Positions 1 to 6,908 of a DNA stretch of 15,167 bases are shown here, piece after piece. Origin of the DNA: JAAXQD01 sp032126435. GTDB lineage: Bacteria; Desulfobacterota; Desulfobacteria; Desulfobacterales; UBA11574. A program made the translations under genes and the position numbers. Position 1 is the stretch's first letter; the number at the start of each line of letters is the position of its first letter. The DNA lies in the NCBI GenBank assembly GCA_032126435.1, contig JAQBBE010000089.1:1-15167 (forward strand), given 5' to 3'. The notes below the pieces were generated by a model that did no database searches, was not told the DNA's origin, and worked only from the letters and a program-made list of their open reading frames with translations.

Positions 1-561
1 AGGAGAAGCAAACATGTAAGAACAGAGAAAGCGCGGTTTTCTTTTTCCGTAATCTTTGTGCTTAGGCCATTTTTTATCAAACCAGGCTGTGATTGCCGCC
101 CTGGCGTTGGTTGAATAATCGGTTGCAAAAAAAAGATTGTAAGGGGTCTTTTTAGGATCCGTCAGGTGCGCCGAGTAGGAGGCGGACACATACGGTATTT
201 TATCCTTGGTTATGGTCGGCGACAGTGCCTCGGTATCACCGGTCCCCCAACCCAGAATGGCAACGCATTTGAGCCTTTTGAAGAGTTTGTATTTGGTCAG
301 AGCCTCGGGAACGCGATAGCCGTAATCAAACTGATACAGTTTGATCTGCTTGCCGTTTATTCCGCCATTATCATTGACATAATGAATGGCTTCTGCAATG
401 CCAAGGGCATAATCTTTGCCCACATCCGAGGTCGCTCCGGTCATGTCATTGAGCGCGCCTACATTAATTGTTGCAGCGCCGGCCATAGAAGAAAATCCTA
501 CAACCAAGGCCACCGTAAATATGACTTCGAAAATTTTTGAACACATATTTTTCCCAAACAT
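1..561 (-). CDS. Branched-chain-type ABC transporter substrate-binding protein (3' end outside the window)
   Basis: This is the periplasmic ligand-binding component (Peripla_BP_6, LivJ/LivK-like) of the transporter encoded by the neighbouring livG/H/M genes. The 187 codons visible are the N-terminal half; the rest lies past base 1. Residues 1-30 form a signal peptide: Lys at 4 and 9, a hydrophobic core at about 13-26, and an Ala-Gly-Ala cleavage site near residue 29. The mature protein opens with VGALNDMTGATSDVG, the usual start of this family. The ATG at 561 is preceded by a GGGGG Shine-Dalgarno with a 9-nt spacer. The in-frame ATG at 546 is too far from that site. The gene follows livM after a gap of about 210 bp. 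Its position with an acyl-CoA ligase suggests an aromatic, fatty or dicarboxylic acid ligand rather than a true amino acid; that is inference. Confidence 0.88.
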   Translation of the reverse strand, partial: MFGKNMCSKIFEVIFTVALVVGFSSMAGAATINVGALNDMTGATSDVGKDYALGIAEAIHYVNDNGGINGKQIKLYQFDYGYRVPEALTKYKLFKRLKCVAILGWGTGDTEALSPTITKDKIPYVSASYSAHLTDPKKTPYNLFFATDYSTNARAAITAWFDKKWPKHKDYGKRKPRFLCSYMFASP

Positions 562-577
562 AATTTCTTTCCCCCTT

Positions 578-715
578 TTAAGAGAGTAAAATTTCCATCG
601 GGTTCCTAACCAATTCGCTTTTTACCTTTTTACCACCTCCTTTTCTTCTTTCATCCAATTCAAGCGTTTCAAATGGTGACATGCTCATATAAAATCGCTT
701 AAATAAGGCGTCCAT
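578..715 (-). CDS. Possible small ORF of 45 codons (doubtful)
   Basis: In the gap between livM and the binding-protein gene, an ATG at 715 opens 45 codons ending at TAA 578-580, just before the binding protein's Shine-Dalgarno. The product would be basic, with a KGGGKKVK stretch. No ribosome-binding site precedes the ATG, and no family is recognised. The reading frame contains an AAGGAGGTGG sequence at about 633-642 that resembles a strong Shine-Dalgarno but has no start codon at the right distance. It may be chance open frame in an mRNA spacer. Confidence 0.15.
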   Translation of the reverse strand: MDALFKRFYMSMSPFETLELDERRKGGGKKVKSELVRNPMEILLS

Positions 716-735
716 ATCGTTAAACAGTTGAATGT

Positions 736-762
736 AAGGTACTTAAACATCCAACGTACCTT
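736..762 (-). repeat. Intercistronic hairpin after livM
   Basis: A perfect 7-bp inverted repeat (AAGGTAC 736-742, GTACCTT 756-762) with a 13-nt loop sits 7 nt past the livM stop codon. No U-tract follows on the minus strand, so it is not a canonical terminator. It could protect the upstream mRNA 3' end and allow separate levels of the binding protein, which is normally needed in excess over the permeases. That role is inferred. Confidence 0.35.
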
Positions 763-769
763 CTCGATT

Positions 770-1870
770 TTAATATGAAAACGGCCACAGGTTGAAATAA
801 TTCTTCATTTGCCACCACCGATAGGCCAAACCGTTGGGTTCAAATATCATAAACACACAAATGGCCAAACCAAAAACGGCCTCCTTGATAAACAGAAAGT
901 CAACCAAAAGTTTGGGATAGGTATCGGCCAGCGGGATGACGGCCAGCTGCAACAGCTCCATGACGACGACCATGAACACCGCCCCGAATATGGTTCCGTG
1001 TATGGAGCCGGCCCCGCCGATAAGGATCACACCCACCAGCCACAGAGACCAAAACCAGGGGAAGTGCTCGGGGCTTATGGCAGCAAGGTTGCTGATCCAG
1101 AATGCCCCCGCAATGCCCCCGATAAACCCTGCCACGTAAAAGGCCAGAAGTTTATACTTGATAACATTTATTCCCATGACCTCCGCAGAAATGTCATTGT
1201 CCCTTATGGCAATCCAGGCCCGGCCCACCCTGGACCTGATCAGATTGAGCACTCCGATGACACAAACAATCACCAAGACAAGCATCATGAAATAGACCTT
1301 AAGGTCACTGTCGATAACCCACGGTCCGACCTTGATGGTCCCCGGAGGCAAAGAAAAGGCCTGTCCCCGTCCGCCGATCTGGCTCACATATCCCGTAATA
1401 ATAAAATCTACGGTGATGAACTGAGCGGCCATGGTGGTTAAAATCAGATAAAATCCTTTGACCCTGGCGCAAGGGAGTCCGAAGAGTACACTCCATGCGC
1501 CGGATACAATTGCCGCAACAAGGATGCTGATAGGATAGGCAAGACCCCAGTCCATCAATATTTTCGGCCAGGGAAACTCAAGGATAAGCAGGGTGCTGGT
1601 ATATGCGCCCACCGCAATAAATGCTGCATGACCCAGGGTTATCTGACCGCAGAAGCCGATCAAAAGCTGTACGCCGATAGCACCGAGGATTGTATATCCA
1701 ACCAAATTTAGGATGCTGAGCACATAAGGATCGGCCACCAGGGGAATGATGACAAACAGGATGATTAAGAGCAGTATCATTTTGGCTTTGATAAATTTCG
1801 TCTGCCACCAGGCATGATCCTGAACATAATTCTGATGGTAGGTACCGCATGGAAGCCAGGTTGTTGACAT
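770..1870 (-). CDS. livM: Branched-chain-type ABC transporter permease LivM
   Basis: This is one of the two inner-membrane subunits that form the translocation channel with LivH. The 366-residue product has many hydrophobic segments. It starts with an unusually long hydrophilic N-terminus (about 30 residues) before the first membrane span at 31-46. Family landmarks are GFCGQITLGHAAF at 72-84, a LPCARVKGFYLILTTMA segment at 132-148, and the ATPase-contacting cytoplasmic loop with RAWIAIRDNDISAEVMGI at about 217-234. The ATG at 1870 follows GGAG with an 8-nt spacer, so the long N-terminus is supported by a good ribosome site. It lies downstream of livH, from which a repeat-containing 96-bp spacer separates it, and upstream of the binding-protein gene. 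Confidence 0.93.
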   Translation of the reverse strand: MSTTWLPCGTYHQNYVQDHAWWQTKFIKAKMILLLIILFVIIPLVADPYVLSILNLVGYTILGAIGVQLLIGFCGQITLGHAAFIAVGAYTSTLLILEFPWPKILMDWGLAYPISILVAAIVSGAWSVLFGLPCARVKGFYLILTTMAAQFITVDFIITGYVSQIGGRGQAFSLPPGTIKVGPWVIDSDLKVYFMMLVLVIVCVIGVLNLIRSRVGRAWIAIRDNDISAEVMGINVIKYKLLAFYVAGFIGGIAGAFWISNLAAISPEHFPWFWSLWLVGVILIGGAGSIHGTIFGAVFMVVVMELLQLAVIPLADTYPKLLVDFLFIKEAVFGLAICVFMIFEPNGLAYRWWQMKNYFNLWPFSY

Positions 1871-1888
1871 AAAAAAAACTCCGTTTTT

Positions 1889-1966
1889 GGGGTTACGAGT
1901 TGCGGGTTACGGGTTGTGTTACAGTCCTTTTAACCCGTAACGCGTGACACAAAACTCGAAACCCGG
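1889..1966. repeat. REP-like imperfect palindrome between livH and livM
   Basis: The spacer is filled by an interrupted hairpin. The outer arms are GGGTTACGAGTT (1890-1901) and AACTCGAAACCC (1953-1964), with one mismatch. The inner arms are GTTACGGGTT (1906-1915) and AACCCGTAAC (1932-1941), which match perfectly. The sequence is built from reiterated GGGTTACG-type units. It begins at the livH stop codon and ends about 20 nt before the livM start codon. Such GTAACCC-rich intergenic elements look like dispersed REP-type repeats, but copy number cannot be tested in this window. Confidence 0.6.
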
Positions 1967-2851
1967 TTAGACGCGTTCAATCCGCTCCCATCCCCATAAT
2001 CCATGGGGTTTGAAGAGCAGGAAGACCGCCATAAAAGCAAAAGGGGCGACCTCTTTTACACCGCCGGGGAAATATCTATCCAGATATGCCCCACAGAGGT
2101 TCTGTAATACGCCGATGGTAATTCCACCCACAATAGCGCCGGGTACGGAATTTAGTCCCCCCAGCACCACCGCAGGGAGAACCAACAGACCGAGGTACCC
2201 CACGGATATGTTGAGCCCGTTGATGTTACCCAAAAGGGTCCCGCCGACACCGGCCGCCATGAAAGCGATTGCCCAGGCTGCCGCATAGACGAATCTGGCA
2301 CTCACGCCAAGGGAGAGCGCAGCCATCTCATCGTCGGCTGTGGCCTGCATGGCAAGGCCCCACCGGGTATATTTAAAAAAGCAGACAAAAATGATTAAAA
2401 GGATGATTGCGGCCACAAAACTCCAGAGATACGCTTGACCAACAATGACGGGTCCGATGTGAATCGGCTCCATTGAAAATACCGGTGGGCTGAACACACG
2501 GGTATCCGTACCCCATATAAATTCCACGGTTCCTTTAAAGAAAAATGAAAGACCTACGGTTACCATAATCACCGTTAGAACCGGTTGTCCGATGAGCTTG
2601 TCCAGAAAAATCCTTTCGGTCAGTATCCCCAGAACCAGTCCTACAATCAGAGAAAGAAAAAGTGACAGTAAAAAGGGAATGCCCATTGAATAAAAGCTTA
2701 AAGAAACATAAGCCCCGATGAGCGTCAGTTCGCCCATGGCCAGATTCAGCACACCGGAACATTTATATATCAACACCCATCCAAGGGCGACCAGAGCATA
2801 GATGCCGCCAACCATAATGCCCGTGGTAACGGTCATTAAAAAAAGTTCCAT
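1967..2851 (-). CDS. livH: Branched-chain-type ABC transporter permease LivH
   Basis: This is the second inner-membrane channel subunit of the LIV-type importer, 294 residues and almost entirely hydrophobic. Typical LivH features are GGIYALVALGWVLIYKCSGV at about 15-34, followed by the NLAMGELTLIGAY segment (36-48); many LivH proteins have Gln where this has Met-39. The coupling loop for the ATPase is WGLAMQATADDEMAALSLGV at 164-183. The C-terminus ends in LFKPHGLWG, common in the family. The ATG at 2851 is preceded by a GGAAAGG stretch and lies 25 bp past the ligase stop, so it is co-transcribed with livG and the ligase. Confidence 0.93.
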   Translation of the reverse strand: MELFLMTVTTGIMVGGIYALVALGWVLIYKCSGVLNLAMGELTLIGAYVSLSFYSMGIPFLLSLFLSLIVGLVLGILTERIFLDKLIGQPVLTVIMVTVGLSFFFKGTVEFIWGTDTRVFSPPVFSMEPIHIGPVIVGQAYLWSFVAAIILLIIFVCFFKYTRWGLAMQATADDEMAALSLGVSARFVYAAAWAIAFMAAGVGGTLLGNINGLNISVGYLGLLVLPAVVLGGLNSVPGAIVGGITIGVLQNLCGAYLDRYFPGGVKEVAPFAFMAVFLLFKPHGLWGWERIERV

Positions 2852-2876
2852 CTTCTGTTCTACCTTTCCATCGATG

Positions 2877-4844
2877 TTATGGGTTATGGTCCAAAGGTTC
2901 TATCTTTCTAATGTGAAGATCGATTTTAATGTGTGCCTGTCTCCCGTCTTCATACTTGACCGTGGTATCGATATGCACATTATCGTTATCCGAATAGAGG
3001 GCGTCCACAATTTCCTGATACCTTTTCTCCACAAAAGCCCTCCGAAGTTTGCGCGTTCGTGTAAGTTCATCATCATCAGCATCGAATTCCTTGTACAGGT
3101 TGATGAACTTTTCGACTCTGGCGGCTTCCGGGAGATCCTTGTTGGCCTGACGTATCTGCGCTTCCAGCAGGTTGTAGACGTCGGGAATCTGGGATAGTTC
3201 CTGATAGCTCGTATAATTGATCTTTTTTTCATCAGCCCATTTGCCCGCCACGGCGTAATCGATACAGATGACTGCGGTGACATATTCCCGCTGGTCTCCG
3301 ATAACCCATGAATCTCTCACATATGGGCTGAATTTCATGCGGGTTTCCAGATACTGGGGAGAGAAAGGCTTTCCGTCTCTAAGGGTAAAGACGTCCTTGG
3401 TACGATCAAAGACAACCAGGTGACCGTCATCATCGATAAACCCTTTGTCACCTGAATACAACCACCCGTCCTTCAGGGTCTCTTTGTCCGCTTCCGGGTT
3501 TTTATAATAACCCTGAAAAACCGAAGGGCTTCGGGTAAGAATCTCCCCTTCTTCGGTGATTTTTATTTCCGTTTCCGGGATCGGATGGCCCACGGTATCA
3601 AATTTTATGTCTCCGGAGCGATGCACCACCGAAATTCCGGCGACTTCGGTCTGACCGTAAATCTGTTTGAGATTGACCCCAAGGGCATGAAAAAAACGAA
3701 AGTGGTCCGGCCCCATGGCCGCCCCGCCGGTATAGGCATTTCGGACACGAGACAGACCGAGATGATCTTTAACTTTATTCTGGATCGCGATCGATGCCAA
3801 CCATCCCAAAAATGCCCAGTACCAAGGTATGGTTTTTTTCTGAAACTTAAAATCTGCCACATGATAACCGATCTTGGTTGAGAGCTCATAGCATTTCCGT
3901 TTGATCCAGGTGGAATCCAAATACTTAACCTGGATCGTTCGGGTCATCTGCTCGTACATCCGCGGAGGGGCGAACATCACATGGGGGCCGATTTCTCTGA
4001 TATTATCCTGAGCGGTTTCAAGCGCCTCGGGAAAATTGATGGTGTATCCCACCTGCAGACCGCAGGAGATCGACATCATCTGTTCTCCGATCCAGGCAAA
4101 GGGGAGATAAGAGACATAATCATCCGTAGGCCTGCAAGGATCCACAGCCATGAGGTGCTGGCCCATGGTCAACATGTTATTGTGGGAAAGCAGTGCGCCT
4201 TTGGGGCGTGAGGTGGTTCCGGAAGTATAAAACAGTAGAGCCACTTCGTCTCCGTGGCCTTTATCGATCATCTCTTTGAATAACTGCGGCTGTTGTTGTT
4301 CCAGTTCCCGGCCCAGCTCCTGAACTTCCGTGAGGCTGATCAGATAGTCTTCATGATAGTTTCGCATCCCTTTTGGATCATCCCAGATAATCTTTTTCAG
4401 CTTGGGACATTCATTAAAAATAGAGATGGCTTTGTCTACTTCCTCTTGACCTTCACCGAATATAAATTTGGTGTCTGAATGGTCAATGATATACTTGACT
4501 TCCTCGATCAAGGAGTCCTGGAACAGCCATACGCCCACACCTCTGGCACAGAGCGCGGCCATTTCTGCCCAAAGACCTTCCGGGCGATTGTCCCCGATCA
4601 TGGCGACCTTGTCCCCTTCTTCAAGACCTAAACGAATAAGACCCAGCGCCAAATATTTGACATTTTCCAAATAATCATGCCAGGTAATGGGCCGCCATAT
4701 GCCAAACTCCTTTTCCCGCATGACCACCCTGCCCTTTCCGTATTCGGTGGCTTTTTTATAAAATAATTTGGGGATGGTCAGATCTTTTGTAACTTCAATA
4801 GGGTATTTGCTGTTATTCTGAACTGTTTTATCTCCTTGTTGCAT
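2877..4844 (-). CDS. AMP-forming acyl-CoA ligase (long-chain/FadD15-like) inside the liv operon
   Basis: The product should activate a carboxylic acid to its CoA thioester through an acyl-adenylate. The protein has 655 residues from the ATG at 4844, within the 600-660 range of long-chain acyl-CoA ligases. The adenylate-forming motifs are present: P-loop YTSGTTSRPKG at 206-216, YGQTE at 396-400, YSGDKG at 463-468, hinge DRTKD at 480-484, and near the end TRTRKLRR at 595-602. The start is ambiguous. ATG 4844 has GAGG with a 6-nt spacer and overlaps livG by 17 nt. ATG 4856 and GTG 4859 also lie in frame but lack a ribosome site. Placement between livG and livH implies that the imported acid is its substrate. 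The true acid (fatty, aromatic or dicarboxylic) cannot be read from sequence. Confidence 0.92.
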   Translation of the reverse strand: MQQGDKTVQNNSKYPIEVTKDLTIPKLFYKKATEYGKGRVVMREKEFGIWRPITWHDYLENVKYLALGLIRLGLEEGDKVAMIGDNRPEGLWAEMAALCARGVGVWLFQDSLIEEVKYIIDHSDTKFIFGEGQEEVDKAISIFNECPKLKKIIWDDPKGMRNYHEDYLISLTEVQELGRELEQQQPQLFKEMIDKGHGDEVALLFYTSGTTSRPKGALLSHNNMLTMGQHLMAVDPCRPTDDYVSYLPFAWIGEQMMSISCGLQVGYTINFPEALETAQDNIREIGPHVMFAPPRMYEQMTRTIQVKYLDSTWIKRKCYELSTKIGYHVADFKFQKKTIPWYWAFLGWLASIAIQNKVKDHLGLSRVRNAYTGGAAMGPDHFRFFHALGVNLKQIYGQTEVAGISVVHRSGDIKFDTVGHPIPETEIKITEEGEILTRSPSVFQGYYKNPEADKETLKDGWLYSGDKGFIDDDGHLVVFDRTKDVFTLRDGKPFSPQYLETRMKFSPYVRDSWVIGDQREYVTAVICIDYAVAGKWADEKKINYTSYQELSQIPDVYNLLEAQIRQANKDLPEAARVEKFINLYKEFDADDDELTRTRKLRRAFVEKRYQEIVDALYSDNDNVHIDTTVKYEDGRQAHIKIDLHIRKIEPLDHNP

Positions 4845-5649
4845 AGAGGTCCTCATCACCCAGGTAGGCCTTAATCACCTCAGGATGATTCTGGACTTCC
4901 TCAGGTGTAGCGTCGATAATCATGTTGCCGAAATTGAGGACAAAGACATGATCGGAAAGATCCATAACCACACCCATGTCATGCTCCACCAGAATACAGG
5001 TGATTTTCCAGCGTTCGTCCTCATTAATGTCTATTACAAACCGGGCCATGTCCTCCACTTCTTCGAGATTGAGTCCGGCCAGTGGTTCATCCAGAATTAA
5101 TAATTCAGGGTCCAGAGCCAGTGCCCGGCCGAGTTCCACACGTTTTTGCAGTCCATACGGCAACATCCCCACAGGTTTATGCCGGATATGTTGAATCTCC
5201 AAAAGATCGATGATCTCTTCCTCAATAAAGTTTCGGTGCTCGATCTCTTCCCGGGCGGTTTTGCCGACATATATGGATCCGCTGATAATTCCTGATTTTA
5301 GATGGATATGCCGTCCCAGACGAATGTTATCCAATACCGTCATGCCGCCGAAAACCTCGACTTTCTGAAACGTTCTAGCAATACCCAATTCAGCACGCTG
5401 AAAAGGCCTGAGCTTGTCGATTTTTTTTTGTTTGTAATAGATATTCCCCTTTTGCGGGGTATAAAGGCCGTTGATAATATTCATCATCACCGTTTTGCCG
5501 GCGCCGTTAGGTCCGATTACAGAATGTATCTCACCTTTTCTTATTTTCAGGTTAACGCCGGCAAGGGCACATACTTTGCCAAAAAACATATGGACATCCT
5601 CGAGTTCCAACAGGACGTCATTTTCCTTTAGATTGTCTGATTCTGCCAA
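4828..5649 (-). CDS. livG: Branched-chain-type ABC transporter ATP-binding protein LivG
   Basis: This is the cytoplasmic ATPase subunit that drives the LIV-type importer; 273 residues, normal for LivG. Motifs in order are Walker A GPNGAGKT (46-53), Q-loop Gln-95, a signature of divergent form LPYGLQ (163-168; most LivG have LSYGQ), Walker B LLILDEP (183-189), D-loop AGLN, and H-loop His-223 in VEHDM. The start is TTG at 5647-5649, chosen because AAGGTG lies 7 nt upstream and the first in-frame ATG (codon 21) would remove part of the nucleotide-binding domain. It is the first gene of the operon. Its stop overlaps the ligase start region, consistent with translational coupling. LivF is not in the window. 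Confidence 0.94.
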   Translation of the reverse strand: MAESDNLKENDVLLELEDVHMFFGKVCALAGVNLKIRKGEIHSVIGPNGAGKTVMMNIINGLYTPQKGNIYYKQKKIDKLRPFQRAELGIARTFQKVEVFGGMTVLDNIRLGRHIHLKSGIISGSIYVGKTAREEIEHRNFIEEEIIDLLEIQHIRHKPVGMLPYGLQKRVELGRALALDPELLILDEPLAGLNLEEVEDMARFVIDINEDERWKITCILVEHDMGVVMDLSDHVFVLNFGNMIIDATPEEVQNHPEVIKAYLGDEDLYATRR

Positions 5650-5958
5650 TATTTTTCACCTTCACTGATACAATCGCGTTGCGATTCCAACCACGTCCGC
5701 TTTCGGCGGACTCGAAAAAAAGAAATTCCGGTCCGGTCGGGATCGTTCTGCTTCGTCCACAGCGGAATAGAAATTCCGAAAAATTTAACCGGTGTTCATT
5801 CTCAAATAAGAGTTTCAAAAACCTGTTTTCTGAATACCATTCATTTCCAATCAAGAGATAATATAAATATTTTCAATTAATCAAGTAAAAATGCGTTCAA
5901 TCGACGAATTCAGAAAATTAATTTTTCAATCCTGATTCCGATCCGCCGACGTTTGGAT
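5650..5958. other. Leader and promoter region of the liv operon; no gene seen
   Basis: About 310 bp between livG and the terminator. No convincing ORF was seen. It contains a small hairpin, GTCCGC (5695-5700) with GCGGAC (5706-5711) around a 5-nt loop, about 50 nt from the livG start. A direct 10-bp repeat AGAAATTCCG occurs at 5721-5730 and 5769-5778. The distal part (about 5850-5940) is strongly A/T-rich, as expected for a promoter. Confidence 0.5.
5860..5889 (-). promoter_or_regulatory. Candidate sigma-70 promoter for the liv operon
   Basis: Read on the minus strand, TTTACT (5889-5884) resembles a -35 (4 of 6) and TATATT (5865-5860) a -10 (5 of 6), with an 18-bp spacer in an A/T-rich stretch. 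It lies about 210 bp upstream of the livG TTG start, which would leave a long leader. Only a pattern match supports it. Confidence 0.35.
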
Positions 5959-5990
5959 AAAAAATGGGGATGCATTTTTGCACATCCCCA
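5959..5990 (-). terminator. Rho-independent terminator downstream of the LOG-family gene
   Basis: On the minus strand, TGGGGA pairs with TCCCCA. Above a 2-nt bulge, TGCA pairs with TGCA around an AAAA loop, and six T residues (5964-5959) follow the stem. This is a canonical terminator in the direction of the selenoprotein-LOG transcript. It now lies about 210 bp past the LOG stop codon because the palindromic element at 6020-6200 lies between them. Without that element it would sit about 30 nt after the gene. Confidence 0.75.
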
Positions 5991-6019
5991 AACGGAGCCG
6001 TCCTTGGGTAATCACCCGG

Positions 6020-6200
6020 CGCCATTTCAAAACCTTGCGGCGAGTGATTTTTGAGTCTTTTGCCGAAAAGCGTTTAGCGAAGCGTCGCATAAAATCTTGT
6101 GCTGTTTGAGGGTGATCGCCAGAGTTCTAAGAATTTAACACAGCGAGCTTAGCGTTTTGCAAAAGGCTCAAACCAACGAATGGGAGGTTTTGAAATGGCG
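6020..6200. repeat. 181-bp palindromic, MITE-like element
   Basis: The ends are a perfect 15-bp inverted repeat: CGCCATTTCAAAACC (6020-6034) and GGTTTTGAAATGGCG (6186-6200). A second pair of arms lies inside: TTGAGTCTTTTGC (6051-6063) and GCAAAAGGCTCAA (6159-6171), 13 bp with one G-T pair. Inward of that are weaker complementary AGCG/CGCT-type tracts. The whole unit could fold into a long hairpin, and no ORF of note lies inside. It begins 2 nt past the LOG-family stop codon. Terminal inverted repeats, small size and lack of coding capacity fit a non-autonomous transposable element or a large REP-type repeat. No clear target-site duplication abuts the ends. Confidence 0.6.
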
Positions 6201-6201
6201 T

Positions 6202-6852
6202 CTACAAAATAATCACTTTCTGTACGGCTTTCACAATTTCTTCAGGGTCATCCATGATCTGCAGAATTTCAAGGTCTTCCGAAGATATCCGTTTTTCACC
6301 CAGCAACTTGTCTTTTATCCAGTCGATAAGTCCTGCCCAGTATTCTGAGCCCACCAGAATTAACGGAAAAGGCTTTATGCGACGGGTTTGAATCAGCGTG
6401 ACCGCTTCAAACAGTTCATCCAGGGTGCCGAAACCACCGGGAAGAATAATATAGGCACTGGCATATTTGATGAACATGACTTTGCGGATAAAAAAGTATT
6501 TAAAGTCCAGCGTAACATTTGCAAAAAGATTCGGTTTCTGCTCGAACGGAAGAATAATATTCAGCCCAACCGATGTGCCCCCAGCTTCTGCGGCACCTTT
6601 GTTGGCTGCTTCCATAACACCTCCGCCCCCGCCGGTGATAACAGAAAAACCTTTTTTTACGAAAAGTTCCGCTATTTTTTCAGCTTTCTTATAAACAGCA
6701 TCATTCGGTGTAATTCTTGCCGAACCGAAGATGCTCACGGCAGGCCCTAAATCATGGAGGGCATCCACTCCATCAACAAACTCTCCCATGATCTTGAAAA
6801 GCCGCCAGGGTTCCCCTAGGTTTAAATCGTCAACAACAAACTGTTTTTCCAT
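6202..6852 (-). CDS. LOG/TIGR00730-family Rossmann-fold protein (putative nucleoside 5'-monophosphate phosphoribohydrolase)
   Basis: A 216-residue protein of the LOG (lysine decarboxylase-like, 'Lonely Guy') family. Characterised members hydrolyse N6-modified or plain AMP to free base and ribose 5-phosphate; the substrate here is unknown. Visible motifs are the Rossmann start SIFGSARI at 40-47, GGGGGVMEAANKGA at 74-87, the Arg-123/Lys-124 pair in FFIRKVMF, and the hallmark PGGFGTLDELFE at 138-149 with its catalytic Glu. The ATG at 6852 has GGA five bases upstream. It follows the selenoprotein gene by 44 bp on the same strand, so the two are probably co-transcribed and end at the terminator at 5959-5990. 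Confidence 0.9.
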   Translation of the reverse strand: MEKQFVVDDLNLGEPWRLFKIMGEFVDGVDALHDLGPAVSIFGSARITPNDAVYKKAEKIAELFVKKGFSVITGGGGGVMEAANKGAAEAGGTSVGLNIILPFEQKPNLFANVTLDFKYFFIRKVMFIKYASAYIILPGGFGTLDELFEAVTLIQTRRIKPFPLILVGSEYWAGLIDWIKDKLLGEKRISSEDLEILQIMDDPEEIVKAVQKVIIL

Positions 6853-6878
6853 TTTAATCCGCTACTCACTTTGATATC

Positions 6879-6908
6879 GACATACAGCCGACATGCCTAA
6901 ACGTCTCA
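6879..6908 (-). promoter_or_regulatory. Weak SECIS candidate after the second UGA
   Basis: Eight bases after UGA 6908-6906, GGCAU (6897-6893) can pair with AUGUC (6883-6879), including one G-U pair, around a 9-nt loop that contains GG and GU. The stem is short and overlaps the TAG stop codon. It is a possible selenocysteine-insertion element, not a strong one. Confidence 0.25.

Noticed and set aside
809..1441. 210-codon plus-strand ORF opposite livM
   Set aside because: It is the antisense shadow of livM, rich in His, Pro, Asp and Gly with no recognisable domain, while livM carries clear family motifs.
6009..6216. TAATCAC at 6009-6015 and 6210-6216 as a target-site duplication of the palindromic element
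   Set aside because: The copies are 4 and 9 bases away from the element ends and not adjacent, so a chance match is more likely.
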